Assembly: GCA_963745955.1 (NCBI GenBank)
Contig: CAVUZI010000006.1
Coordinates: forward strand, 310,001 to 374,000
Length of the DNA stretch: 64,000 bases
Direction of reading: 5' to 3'
Source: Bog-756 sp963745955
GTDB taxonomy: Bacteria; Actinomycetota; Acidimicrobiia; Acidimicrobiales; RAAP-2
Part shown: positions 37,667-46,754 of the stretch, in pieces
How positions within the stretch are numbered: position 1 is the stretch's first letter
Layout: each line of letters opens with the position of its first letter
Notes under the pieces: model-generated
Seen by the model: only the letters and a program-made list of their open reading frames with translations
Databases searched by the model: none
What the model was told of the DNA's origin: nothing
Translations under genes and position numbers: made by a program

Positions 37667-39343
37667 GTGGACATGGTCACAGACGGCGACGTCGTCATAC
37701 GGGGCGGGACACTGGTCGACGGGAGCGGTGCACCGGGGCGGCCGGCGGATGTGGCCGTCCGTGACGGGAGGATCGCGGCCATCGGCCCAGGCCTGTCAGG
37801 AACGACCGAGCTCGACGCCACGGCCCAGGTGGTCGCCCCCGGCTTCATCGACATCCACACCCACTACGACGCCCAGGTGTTCTGGGACCCGGATCTCAGC
37901 CCGTCCTCGTTCCACGGGGTGACCACGGTGGTGGCCGGGAACTGCGGGTTCTCGATCGCGCCGACCCGAGCCGCGGGGGTCGAGATGCTCGTCCGCACGC
38001 TCCAGCACGTCGAGGACATGAGCTTCGACACCCTGATGGCAGGGGTGCCGTGGGACGAGTTCGAATCGTTCCCCGAGTACCTCGACGCGGTCGAGCGCGG
38101 CGGCGTGGCCCTCAACTACGCCTGCTATGTGGGGCACACGGCGGTCCGGCTCTTCACCATGGGCCCCGAGGCCTACGAGCGGGCCGCGACCCAGGACGAG
38201 ATCGACGCCATGGGTGCCATCATCGACGAGGCGCTCGACGCCGGGGCCATCGGCTTCGCCTCCAGTTGGTCCCCCACCCACAACGGCGATCACGGACGGC
38301 CGGTGCCTTCACGGGTGGCGGACCTCGACGAGCTCACCGCCCTGCTCCAGCCGTTGCGGAACCGCAGCCGGGGCGTGGCCGCGCTGCTGCCCGGCGGCGT
38401 GCTCTCCAACGACCAGATGTTCGAGCTGCAACGACAGATCGGGCGTCCGTTCACCTGGACCGCGCTGCTCACCTTCGCCGGTTCCGACTACCACGAGAAG
38501 GTCATGGCCGAACATGTCGCGGCCAGGGCCTCCGGCGCGGATGTGTGGCCGCAGGTGTCGTGCCGGCCACTGGTGTTCCAGATGAACCTGGCCGAGCCCT
38601 TCTCCCTCAACACCTTCCCCAACTTCGCCGCCCTCATGGACACCCCGATCGAGGAACGAAAGGCGGCGTATCGGGACCCGGCATGGCGCAAGGCGACCCA
38701 GACGCAGCTCGACGCCCGCGGTTTCAGCCTGTTCAACAGCGCTTCGGTGTCGGTGGCCGAGTCGACCACACGACCCGACCTGGTCGGCCGTTCGGTCGTC
38801 GAGTTGGCCGAGGAGCAGGGCCTGACCCCCCTCGACGTCCTCCTCGATCTCTCGCTCGCCGATGACCTCACCTCCCGGTTCTGGTCGGTGCTGGCCAACA
38901 ACAATCCGGAGGGCATCGCTTGGCTCCTTCCGAGGGACGACGTCCTGTTGGGACTGGCCGACTCGGGCGCCCATGTCAGCCAGCTCTGCGATGCCTGTTT
39001 CGCAACCGACCTGTTGGGTCACTGGGTTCGTGACCGCGAGGTGATGAGCCTCGAGCACGCCGTCCACAAGCTGACCGCCGAGCCGGCCGGTGTCTACGGC
39101 CTCCAGGACCGCGGCTCGGTCGAGGTCGGAATGGCTGCCGACCTGGTCGTCTTCGACCCGGACACCGTCGGTCCGGGGCCGATCCGGCGCGTACGGGACT
39201 TCCCCGCCGGTGGAGAGCGGTTGACCGCGGATGCGCCGGTCGGCATGACCCACACCCTGGTCAACGGGGTGCCCATCCGGGTCGACGGCCGGTCCGTGCC
39301 CGAGGCGCTGGTGCGGAGGCCGGGCCGGGTACTGCGATCCTGA
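37667..39343 (+). CDS. N-acyl-D-amino-acid deacylase-type amidohydrolase
   Basis: The protein has about 558 residues from GTG 37667 (ATG 37673 is also possible). Amidohydrolase marks include VVIRGGTLVDGSGAPGRPAD, the metal motif PGFIDIHTHYDAQVFWDP, TTVVAGNCGFSIAPT (with the Cys typical of D-aminoacylases) and a late LADSGAHVSQLCDA. The C-terminal EVGMAADLVVFDPDTVGPG is the usual end of the composite barrel. Family members release D-amino acids or hydrolyse related cyclic amides; the substrate here is not fixed. It is monocistronic. Confidence 0.85.
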   Translation: MDMVTDGDVVIRGGTLVDGSGAPGRPADVAVRDGRIAAIGPGLSGTTELDATAQVVAPGFIDIHTHYDAQVFWDPDLSPSSFHGVTTVVAGNCGFSIAPTRAAGVEMLVRTLQHVEDMSFDTLMAGVPWDEFESFPEYLDAVERGGVALNYACYVGHTAVRLFTMGPEAYERAATQDEIDAMGAIIDEALDAGAIGFASSWSPTHNGDHGRPVPSRVADLDELTALLQPLRNRSRGVAALLPGGVLSNDQMFELQRQIGRPFTWTALLTFAGSDYHEKVMAEHVAARASGADVWPQVSCRPLVFQMNLAEPFSLNTFPNFAALMDTPIEERKAAYRDPAWRKATQTQLDARGFSLFNSASVSVAESTTRPDLVGRSVVELAEEQGLTPLDVLLDLSLADDLTSRFWSVLANNNPEGIAWLLPRDDVLLGLADSGAHVSQLCDACFATDLLGHWVRDREVMSLEHAVHKLTAEPAGVYGLQDRGSVEVGMAADLVVFDPDTVGPGPIRRVRDFPAGGERLTADAPVGMTHTLVNGVPIRVDGRSVPEALVRRPGRVLRS

Positions 39344-39421
39344 CGACCGGAGCGAACGCACCCGGTGGTTCGGAGCCGCTGGTCGCTCAAGTCGACCGTC
39401 ACGCCTGCCGATCGATGAGGA

Positions 39422-39709
39422 ATGGTTGAAACAGCGACGGCGGTGGGCCCGGAGTCCATGGACGGAGGGGCCGAACCGCTCATCGACCGGCACGACCCGC
39501 TGCTCGCCCGGGTGCCCTTCCCGTCGGCGCTGAGGCTGTGCGGTCTCTTCCTCGGGATGTGGATCGTCGGGAACTGGTTCGCCGACCTGCAGGATTCGCT
39601 CCGGGGCCTCCACACCGCCTGCGAGGTCGTGGCCGGGTGCGGATGTTTCTTGTTCGTGGCCTCCAGCTACATCGCCGTCCGTAGCTGGCAGTTGCGACAT
39701 CCGAGATAG
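39422..39709 (+). CDS. small membrane protein, unknown
   Basis: The 95-residue frame has two hydrophobic helices (LRLCGLFLGMWIVGNWFADL and ACEVVAGCGCFLFVASSYIAV) after an acidic N-terminus. No family or clear ribosome binding site is seen. It follows the amidohydrolase by 78 bp. The membrane character and lack of overlap support it as a probable gene. Confidence 0.5.
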   Translation: MVETATAVGPESMDGGAEPLIDRHDPLLARVPFPSALRLCGLFLGMWIVGNWFADLQDSLRGLHTACEVVAGCGCFLFVASSYIAVRSWQLRHPR

Positions 39710-39771
39710 CCGACGACCGGGCGCCACCCTCCCAGCACAGCGGGCTCTGCGTGGCTCTATCCCAACGATGG

Positions 39772-39789
39772 CTCCTATCTGAATAGGAG
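39772..39789. promoter_or_regulatory. inverted repeat upstream of cyclic-nucleotide-binding gene
   Basis: CTCCTAT and ATAGGAG are perfect 7-bp arms around CTGA. The site is about 90 bp before the preferred start at 39880 and 42 bp before a TATACT box. It may be an operator or the terminator of the preceding small gene. Confidence 0.45.
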
Positions 39790-39830
39790 ATTCCTAGTCA
39801 GATATCGATGCCTTTTACAGATGGAGCCCG

Positions 39831-39836
39831 TATACT
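39831..39836 (+). promoter_or_regulatory. -10 promoter element TATACT
   Basis: TATACT is a near-consensus -10 box within an AT-rich patch at 39780-39836. It lies inside the longest possible frame of the next gene and so supports translation from ATG 39880 rather than from 39808. No well-spaced -35 box is evident. Confidence 0.5.
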
Positions 39837-39879
39837 GGGCGCAACCGACGTTCGGGCCCGATTCGAAGGAGCGCTCACC

Positions 39880-40305
39880 ATGGACGCAGCCCCGGCCATC
39901 CGCCTCTCCGATCTCGAGTTGTTCGCTGACTGCACCAAGGCGGAACTACGGCAGATCGAGTCCTTGACCACCTACCTCCAGGTGGAGCAGGACCGCGTAC
40001 TGATCAGGGAAGGGAGCGCGGCCAAGGAATTCATCATCATCGGCAGCGGCCGGGCCCGGATCTCGCGGGAGACGGGTGGACATCCGACCAGAGTCGCCGA
40101 CGTGGGCAGCGGTGAGTTCATCGGCGAGATGGAACTGCTGGCCAAGACGCCACGGGCAGCCACGGCCACCGCAGCCACCGATCTGACCCTCCTGGTCAGT
40201 TCGGCCAGCGAATTCAAATCGATGCTGCATGTCGCCCCGTCGGTGGCCGAGAAGGTCCGGCGGACATCCATCGCTCGAGCTGCGAGCCTGCGTCCGGCGG
40301 CCTGA
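39880..40305 (+). CDS. single-domain cyclic-nucleotide-binding protein
   Basis: From ATG 39880, with GGAGCG upstream, the protein has about 141 residues and is almost entirely one cNMP-binding domain: LSDLELFADCTKAELRQIES, EQDRVLIREGSAAKEFIIIG, then GEFIGEMELLAKTPRAATAT, which matches the phosphate-binding cassette (FGE-x-ALL-x-x-xRAA). There is no DNA-binding domain, so it is not a Crp regulator; it may bind cAMP or cGMP and act on a partner. A class III cyclase at 60925-62826 could be one source of its ligand. Confidence 0.82.
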   Translation: MDAAPAIRLSDLELFADCTKAELRQIESLTTYLQVEQDRVLIREGSAAKEFIIIGSGRARISRETGGHPTRVADVGSGEFIGEMELLAKTPRAATATAATDLTLLVSSASEFKSMLHVAPSVAEKVRRTSIARAASLRPAA

Positions 40306-40365
40306 CACGACCGCCCGGGTGCGATCCCACCCTCGCTGGTCGGCGAACCACATCGCACCCCCGGT

Positions 40366-40845
40366 CTACCCGGCCCGACCCCCGAGGGTGTGGTGGGCGC
40401 GGCGAGGCGGTGAGCCGTTGGACCGGCGGGCCTCCACCGGCAACCGCCGGATCGCCTGTTCGACGAGGGCGCCCGGTGGGCAGTGCGCCGAAGCCGCCGC
40501 CCGCTCGACGAGAGAACCGAGGTAGGCGGCCAGATTGAGCGTGTCGAGCCGTGGCGAGCGACCGCTGAAGGGAATCGGCTCGCTCAGAGGATCGAGCTTC
40601 CCGACCCCGAGCAGGATCCGCCTCGCGGTCAGAAGAGCCCTCCGAGCTTCGTCGAAGTCCACGTCGTCGAACCGCATCCACGCAGAAAGAGCCAGCTCAA
40701 GGGCCAAGTCCGTCTCCACGACCGGCCCGAGGACGACGAGCCCTCGCAGAACGGCCGCGGCAAATCCTTCGCCCATGGATCCTTCGGGCGTGGATCCGGC
40801 TGCGGATCCGGCTGCGGATCCGGCTGTGGAGGTCGAGGTCACCAT
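40366..40845 (-). CDS. hypothetical protein with repeat-encoded N-terminus
   Basis: The protein has up to 159 residues. The N-terminal SAAGSAAGS is encoded by a 12-bp tandem repeat (40792-40827), so the true start may be the ATG at about 40776 (MGEGFAAAVLRGLVVLG). The body is helical: TDLALELALSAWMRFDDVDFDE, LLTARRILLGVG and LNLAAYLGSLVERAAAS. No family is recognised. Confidence 0.55.
   Translation of the reverse strand: MVTSTSTAGSAAGSAAGSTPEGSMGEGFAAAVLRGLVVLGPVVETDLALELALSAWMRFDDVDFDEARRALLTARRILLGVGKLDPLSEPIPFSGRSPRLDTLNLAAYLGSLVERAAASAHCPPGALVEQAIRRLPVEARRSNGSPPRRAHHTLGGRAG
40792..40827. repeat. 12-bp tandem repeat GGATCCGGCTGC, three copies
   Basis: Three copies, the last ending in T, start at 40792, 40804 and 40816. 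On the minus strand they encode repeated Gly-Ser-Ala-Ala at the start of the hypothetical gene. Confidence 0.8.
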
Positions 40846-40943
40846 CCCAGTGTGACGAAGGGGTGTGACAATGTGGTGGACCTGGTCTGACGTGGGCGAA
40901 GCGACGTCTGGCGCCCGAGACCGGCGTCGGGCAGTATCTGGCG

Positions 40944-41696
40944 GTGGGAGCGGAATCCAGTCACCGCCACGCCGGGCCCGGTGGCGATCCCTTGCCCCGT
41001 GACGCTGTCGGGCTACTGGAGGGGATCTGCACGACCCGGGCCATACGCCGCTACCGCGATGAGCCGGTGCCCGCCTCGGTGTTGCGGGACGTGCTCTTCG
41101 CGGCCACTCGAGCTCCGAGCGGTTCGAACCGTCAGCCGTTCCGGTTCCTCGTGCTCACCGACGGGCCCAAGGCGGCCGCGGCCAAGCACCTCGTCGGCGT
41201 GGCGGCGCGGCGGGCATGGGACGTCAAGCGGACCACCGACGGCTACGACCGGGGTTCGGGATCCGACGACACGTCGCCGAAGGCCGCCATGGCCCGGACC
41301 ATGGAGGCCTACGTCGAGCACCTCGACGCCGTGCCGGCCCTCATCCTTCCCTGCCTGGTCCGTCATCGTGCCGCCAACCCCGTCGAGGGCGCGTCCATCT
41401 ATCCGGCCTGTCAGAACCTGTTGCTGGCGGCCCGGGCGCTCGGCTACGGCGGGGTGATGACCAGCTGGAACCAGTTGGTCGACGCCGAGCTCCGATCGCT
41501 GCTGTCCATCCCCGACGAGGTCCTCGTGGCCGCCGCCATCACCATCGGTCGCCCACAGGGACACCAGGGTCCCGTGCGCCGCCGGCCGCTGGGCGAGCTC
41601 GTCTACTTCGACGAGTGGGGTGGGGCGGCCCCGTTCGCCGTCGACCCTCCGGGAACCCGCTTCACGAGCGCCGGGCCGCCGCGACCCCGGGCTTGA
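40944..41696 (+). CDS. nitroreductase family protein
   Basis: The 250-residue protein from GTG 40944 has the FMN-binding nitroreductase pattern: TTRAIRRYRDEPVPASVLRD, then ATRAPSGSNRQPFRFLVLTD, and in the C-terminal half NLLLAARALGYGGVMTSWNQ with IGRPQGHQGPVRRRPL. Such enzymes reduce nitro groups, quinones or related small molecules with NAD(P)H. The substrate is unknown. The 3' end converges on the TPP-enzyme gene. Confidence 0.87.
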   Translation: MGAESSHRHAGPGGDPLPRDAVGLLEGICTTRAIRRYRDEPVPASVLRDVLFAATRAPSGSNRQPFRFLVLTDGPKAAAAKHLVGVAARRAWDVKRTTDGYDRGSGSDDTSPKAAMARTMEAYVEHLDAVPALILPCLVRHRAANPVEGASIYPACQNLLLAARALGYGGVMTSWNQLVDAELRSLLSIPDEVLVAAAITIGRPQGHQGPVRRRPLGELVYFDEWGGAAPFAVDPPGTRFTSAGPPRPRA

Positions 41697-41742
41697 CCCA
41701 CACGCACGGTGCAGCGTCTACCCCGGAGCTCCGCCCTCGAGT

Positions 41743-43305
41743 TCAGAGCAGCGAGGGGACGACCGCCTCGACCACACTCGGGCCCGGCGTGGCCAGGGCC
41801 CGGGCCAGCTGCTCGGTGAAGTCCTCGGCCGTCTCGGCTCTCGAGGCCGCCAGGCCCAGGCCACCGGCCAGCTTCACGAAGTCGATCGACGGGCGTCCGA
41901 GGTCGAGCATGTCCCGCGCCCTCGGACCGGGCGAGCCGACGCCGACCCGATCGAGCTCCATGTTGAGCACGGCGTAGGAGTGGTTGTTGAGGAGGATGGT
42001 GGTCACATCGAGTCCCTGGCGGGCCATCGTCCACCATGCCTGGACCGTATAGAGGGCACTGCCATCGGCTTCGAGGGCGATCACCCGTCGGTCGGGCTCG
42101 GCCACCGCTGCGCCCAGCGCCACCGGCAGCCCCTGACCGATGGCGCCTCCGGTCAGGCAGAGCCAGTCGTGCGGTGGGGCCCCGGCGGTGGCGCCGGGGG
42201 CGAAGAGCCCCGAGGTGTTGCCCTCATCGGAGACGATGGCGCCCTCGGGCAGAAGAGCACCCAGGGCCTGGCAGACCCCCTGGGCGGTGAGGGGGCCGGT
42301 GGGGCTGCCCGGACGATCCGCCTGCTGGTGGAGGGCCGACCCTCGCCCGGCCGAGACGAGGGTGGCCAGGCCGCTCACCGCCGCGGCCACGTCATCGGCT
42401 TCGCCGGCCACCGGGTGGACGACGCACCCCTCGGGCACCAGGTCGCTCGGCCTCCCGGGATAGGCGAAGAACGACACCGGCGACCTGGCGTCCACCAGTA
42501 CCAGGTGCCGGACGCCCTCGAGCTGCATGGCCGTGAACTCGGCCAGGTAGGCCAGACGGTCCACCATCGGCCTGCCGGCGCCGCGCTCGAGGCGGGCGGG
42601 AAACGTCTCGCAGAGCAACTTGCACCCGGTGGCGGCGGCGATGTCGGCCACCATCTCGAACGTCGCCCCCGAACAGGCCCGGCCGCCGACGAGGAGGGCG
42701 CAGGGCTGGTCGGAGCGCAGGGCTGCAGCTGCCGCGGCGATGACGGCGTCATCCGGCGCCGCCCCGGAAGGTGACGGCGCCGAGGGGCCGTCCTCCACCA
42801 CACCGCCCTCGGACCACGACACGTCGGCTGGGAGGATCAGCGTGGCCACCGAGCCGGGGGGGCCGGCTGCGGCGGCCAGTGCGGAGGCCGCGTCAGCGCC
42901 CAACCCGGCCGTCGATCCGGAGGTGCGGACGAAGGTCGACACATTTCGGGCCACCGTCTCGATGTCCGACTGCAGTTGGGCGTCGTAGACCCGGTGGGTG
43001 ACGGCGTGGTCACCGACGATATTGATCACCGGGCTGTGGGCCCGCCGGGCATTGTGGAGGTTGGCCAGACCGTTGCCCAGTCCGGGGCCGAGGTGGAGCA
43101 GGGTGGCGGCCGGGCGGCCGGCCATGCGGGCGTACCCGTCGGCTGCGCCGGTAGCCACCCCCTCGAACAGGGCCAGCACACCGTGCATGGCCGGGACCTC
43201 GTCGAGCGCGGCGACGAAGTGCATCTCCGACGTACCGGGATTCATGAAGCAGGTGTCGACCCGGTGGGCGACGAGCGTGCGGATGAGGGCCTGGGCTCCG
43301 TTCAT
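41743..43305 (-). CDS. thiamine-pyrophosphate enzyme, acetolactate synthase/benzoylformate decarboxylase-like
   Basis: The ATG at 43305 overlaps the upstream stop (ATGA) and gives 520 residues. The N-terminal PYR domain has LALFEGVATGAADGYARM with the cofactor-activating Glu. The C-terminal PP domain has LTGGAIGQGLPVALGAA and the TPP motif EADGSALYTVQAWWTMA, then ILLNNHSYAVLNMEL. The ADG instead of GDG and the NNHSYAVLN ending match the 2-oxoacid decarboxylase/IlvX-like group rather than true acetolactate synthase. Coupled to the FAD oxidase, it probably acts on the 2-oxo acid made by that enzyme. Confidence 0.85.
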   Translation of the reverse strand: MNGAQALIRTLVAHRVDTCFMNPGTSEMHFVAALDEVPAMHGVLALFEGVATGAADGYARMAGRPAATLLHLGPGLGNGLANLHNARRAHSPVINIVGDHAVTHRVYDAQLQSDIETVARNVSTFVRTSGSTAGLGADAASALAAAAGPPGSVATLILPADVSWSEGGVVEDGPSAPSPSGAAPDDAVIAAAAAALRSDQPCALLVGGRACSGATFEMVADIAAATGCKLLCETFPARLERGAGRPMVDRLAYLAEFTAMQLEGVRHLVLVDARSPVSFFAYPGRPSDLVPEGCVVHPVAGEADDVAAAVSGLATLVSAGRGSALHQQADRPGSPTGPLTAQGVCQALGALLPEGAIVSDEGNTSGLFAPGATAGAPPHDWLCLTGGAIGQGLPVALGAAVAEPDRRVIALEADGSALYTVQAWWTMARQGLDVTTILLNNHSYAVLNMELDRVGVGSPGPRARDMLDLGRPSIDFVKLAGGLGLAASRAETAEDFTEQLARALATPGPSVVEAVVPSLL

Positions 43306-44699
43306 CCGGCGGGCGACGGCTCGGGGGCCAGGTCGAAGATGGTGCCCGGGTTGAGGATGCCGTGCGGATCGAAGGCCATCTTGATGCGACGCATGAGATC
43401 CAAGGTGGCCGGGTCCTCGAGCTCGGCCAGATAGCTTCGCTTCTCCGTCCCGATTCCGTGCTCGCCGGAGATGGCCCCGCCGAGCGAGAGCCCCGAACCG
43501 ATGATGTCGCGCAGGAGTTGACGTCGCACCGCCGGGTCGGCCTGCCAGATGGACAGGTGGACATTCCCGTCCCCGGCATGGCCGCATCCGACCACCAGGG
43601 AGGAGGTGGCCGAGGCCAGACGGCCGACACCTTCGAGGAATGTGGGTATCGAGGCCCTCGGCACCACCACATCCACGATGTCGTCCGCCCCATTGGCCTT
43701 CGACACCCAAAAGGCCTGTTCACGGGCCCTGATGAGCTGTTCCCCGGCGTGGCCGGGCAGGACGTAGACGTCGAGGGCACCGAGCTCGGCGACCAACTCG
43801 GCCAGGGCCTCGGTGTCCTCTTCGAGCCGAGAGGCATGATGGTTCTCGAGGACGATCACCAGGTAGGCCAGGGCCTGTTCCTTCACGTCGTCGGGGATCC
43901 CGAGGTCGATGCCGGCGTTGGCGGTGATGCCGGCCATCGAGACCAGATCGATGTACTCGACCAGCAGCGGGTCCAGGCCGCTGGCCACGATCGGGGACAC
44001 GGCACGGGCGATGTGCTCGATGTCGGCGAACGGCGCCAGCAGCGTGACGTGGTGGTCGGGACGCGGGTGCAACCGGAGGGTGGCCCTCGTGACCAGCGCC
44101 AGCGTGCCCTCCGATCCGATCACCAGCTGGGTCAGGTCGTAGCCGCTGGTCGACTTCACGAACTTGCCACCGGCGGTGATCACCTCACCGGTACCGAGCA
44201 CCGCCTCGATCCCGAGGACGTGGTGGCGGGTGACGCCGTACTTGACGGCCCGCATGCCGCCGGCATTGGTCGACACGTTGCCGCCCAGCGAGGCGGACTG
44301 CTCGCCGGGGAACACGGGGTAGATGAGACCGTGTTCAATCAGGGCGGCGTCCAGCTCGGCCAGTGTCACCCCGGGCTCCACCACGGCCACATGATTTGCG
44401 ATGTCGATCTCCAGGATCCGGCCCATCCGCTCGAACGACACGACCACACCACCGGCGACGGGAGTGCACGCGCCGGACAGTCCGGTGCCCGACCCGCGCC
44501 CGGTGACGGGGATCCCGTGGGCCCCGGCCCATTCCACGATGGCCACGACCTCTGCCGTGGAAGCGGGTCGCACCACCGCTCGTGGCCGCACCGGAGCGGC
44601 CGTGAGGGCCTCGTCGTGGGTGTCGTCCTCATTGATGTCGCACCCGGAGTCGATGTTGGCGGCGCCGACGATTCCGGCCAGTTCGTCGATCACCGTCAT
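43302..44699 (-). CDS. FAD-linked 2-hydroxyacid oxidase (GlcD/lactate dehydrogenase-like)
   Basis: The 465-residue protein has the PCMH-type FAD-binding domain: RPASTAEVVAIVEWAGAHGI, VTGRGSGTGLSGACTPVAGG and GGNVSTNAGGMRAVKYGVTR. The C-terminal FAD-oxidase domain contains VVGCGHAGDGNVHLSIW and GAISGEHGIGTEKRSYLAE, as in GlcD, D-lactate and D-2-hydroxyglutarate dehydrogenases. The start is ATG 44699. No glcE or glcF partner follows; the next gene is a TPP enzyme in a 4-bp overlap, so oxidation of a 2-hydroxy acid followed by decarboxylation or carboligation of the 2-oxo acid is the likely path. Confidence 0.87.
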   Translation of the reverse strand: MTVIDELAGIVGAANIDSGCDINEDDTHDEALTAAPVRPRAVVRPASTAEVVAIVEWAGAHGIPVTGRGSGTGLSGACTPVAGGVVVSFERMGRILEIDIANHVAVVEPGVTLAELDAALIEHGLIYPVFPGEQSASLGGNVSTNAGGMRAVKYGVTRHHVLGIEAVLGTGEVITAGGKFVKSTSGYDLTQLVIGSEGTLALVTRATLRLHPRPDHHVTLLAPFADIEHIARAVSPIVASGLDPLLVEYIDLVSMAGITANAGIDLGIPDDVKEQALAYLVIVLENHHASRLEEDTEALAELVAELGALDVYVLPGHAGEQLIRAREQAFWVSKANGADDIVDVVVPRASIPTFLEGVGRLASATSSLVVGCGHAGDGNVHLSIWQADPAVRRQLLRDIIGSGLSLGGAISGEHGIGTEKRSYLAELEDPATLDLMRRIKMAFDPHGILNPGTIFDLAPEPSPAG

Positions 44700-44868
44700 G
44701 GCCTTCGCCCCCGATCGGCGGCCACGAAGCCTTGCGCCCGGCTTTGGCCCGTCATCGCACTCCCCCTTCCGATGGTCCGTCCGTACGCTACCCCGTGGCC
44801 CCGGACTCGCTTCGGGATGGCCCCGTGCCGCCTCCGCCCGGTCGAGCCGGCCCTGATCCGGCAACGCG

Positions 44869-46390
44869 TCAATCGGCCCGAGGCGCCACCCGCGGGTCGA
44901 CGGCCATCGGGCTGGCGTCGAGAGCGCAGTGGAAGCACGACACCGGGACGGGATGCCCGGCACCGGCTTTGACGTCAGGGGATACTCGAGGCCGGTTCCG
45001 GATGCCGGCGGCGGCCAGGAGGCCGGCGGCGGCACACAGACCGCCGGAAATGAGCGCCGCGCTCCGGAACCCGCTCGACAGTTCGGCCGGATGCAGGTAG
45101 CTGGTCCCGGAGATCCCCGCCAGCGCGGGAAGCACGGCGACGGCGATGAGGCTCCCGACTCTGGCCACGTCGTTGTTCACGGCCGAGGCCACCCCGGAGT
45201 GTTCGGTCGGATACGGCTCCGAGAGCCGTCGCCGTCAAGGGCGCGACCGTGACGGCAAGCCCCAATCCGAAGACCAGCACCGCCGGCAACACCCCCCACA
45301 GGTACGAGGAATCGGTGGGGATCCGTCCGAGCAGGGCGAGGCCGGCGCCGACGACGACCGGCCCCACACTCATCTGCAGCCGGGGGCCGATCCTGGTGGC
45401 CAAGCGACCCGAGCGCGCCGACAACAGCAACATGACCACGGTCAGAGGCAGCAGGGCCGCGCCCGATTCGAGGGGTGAATAGTGGTCCACGACCTGCAAC
45501 TGCAACGGCAGGAGGAAGAGCGCTCCGCCCAGAGCGGCGTAGACGATGAAGGTGACCGCGTTCGTGATGGTGAACTGACGGACCCGAAAGACGGCGAGCG
45601 GGAGCATCGGCCCCGCCGAGTGGCTCTCGACCAGGAAGAAGGCGAAGCCGGACACGAGGCCGAGGCACAGCATGGCCAGCACCGGCAGGGCGGCCCAGCC
45701 CAGGGACGGGCCCTCGATGAGTGCGAAGGTGACACCACCGAGCGCCAGTGTGGCCAGAAGGGCCCCGGCGATGTCGACGTGGCCGGTGGCACCGGGGTCG
45801 CGCGACTCGGGGACGTGCCGGGCGGAAATCAGGAGCACGAACGCACCGATGGGCACGTTGACCAGGAAGATCAGCCGCCACGATGCCGCAGCGATCAGGT
45901 AACCGCCGACCAGGGGGCCGGCCGCGGTGGCCACGCCGCCGAGCCCCGACCACGATCCGATGGCCTGGCCGCGGTCGTCGGGATCGAAGGACGCCTGGAG
46001 GATGGCCAGGCTTCCGGGGGTCAAGAGCGCAGCCCCGACACCCTGGAGCACCCGGGTACCGATCAGGACGGTGGTCCCGGGCGCAAGGGCGCAGGCGGCC
46101 GAGGAGAGCACGAACCAGAGGACACCCACGCTGAACACCCGCCGTCGCCCGAAATTGTCTCCGAGCGATCCCCCGAGAAGGAGGAGGGACGCCAGGGTGA
46201 GTGCGTAGCCGGTCACCACCCACTGCAGCGTTCCGAGTGACGCATGGAATTCGCGTCCGATGGTCGGAAGGGCGATACCGACGACGGTGGCGTCGATGGA
46301 CGCCATGGCCGAACCGAGCACCGTGGCTGTGAGGACCCATCGGCCCCGCTGCGTTCCGACGTGCAGGAGCCCGGCAGACCGATCGCTCAT
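44869..46390 (-). pseudogene. DHA2 family MFS transporter, one frameshift
   Basis: The ATG at 46390 starts a 14-helix drug transporter: DATVVGIALPTIGREFHAS, LLLGGSLGDNFGRRRVFSVG and VLQGVGAALLTPGSLAIL. Near 45200-45230 the frame breaks after TATALGAV and resumes one frame away as HSGVASAVNNDVARVGSLIA, a conserved DHA2 segment between helices 12 and 13. The end at 44869 restores a normal length of about 505 residues. As with the other breaks, a single indel in sequence is likely. No regulator gene is adjacent. Confidence 0.8.
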
Positions 46391-46484
46391 CGCGGTCCGC
46401 CACCGGGGGGCATCCGTGGTCCATGCGGGCAGGGGCGGCTCAAAGGAAGGCTGCGGGTGACCCTGGGCCCGCCCGCGGCTGCGC

Positions 46485-46637
46485 TCAGGGAACCCGGCGG
46501 GGCAAGAGCGCCCCGATGAACCAGAAGAGCGGGACGAACAGGCCGATGATGAACATCACCCAGTGGCCCTTCCGGAGCGAGATGATCCCGAGCGTGATCA
46601 GCAAGACGATGTAGATGGCACTGAGGATGAACACCAT
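46485..46637 (-). CDS. small two-helix membrane protein
   Basis: The ATG at 46637 follows GAGGAAAG at good spacing. The 50-residue product is almost all membrane: VFILSAIYIVLLITLGIISL, then KGHWVMFIIGLFVPLFWFIG and a basic end. This pattern is common for short inner-membrane proteins of unknown role in actinobacteria. Confidence 0.65.
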   Translation of the reverse strand: MVFILSAIYIVLLITLGIISLRKGHWVMFIIGLFVPLFWFIGALLPRRVP

Positions 46638-46754
46638 GACGCTTTCCTCTCCGTCGGATGTGAGCGGCAACACTCGGGCGGCACCACGCTAATCCCGTGT
46701 CACTGGTGCTGCTCTGATGCTTCACGGGCGGTGGCCGCCCCCCGGCCGGCGCCC

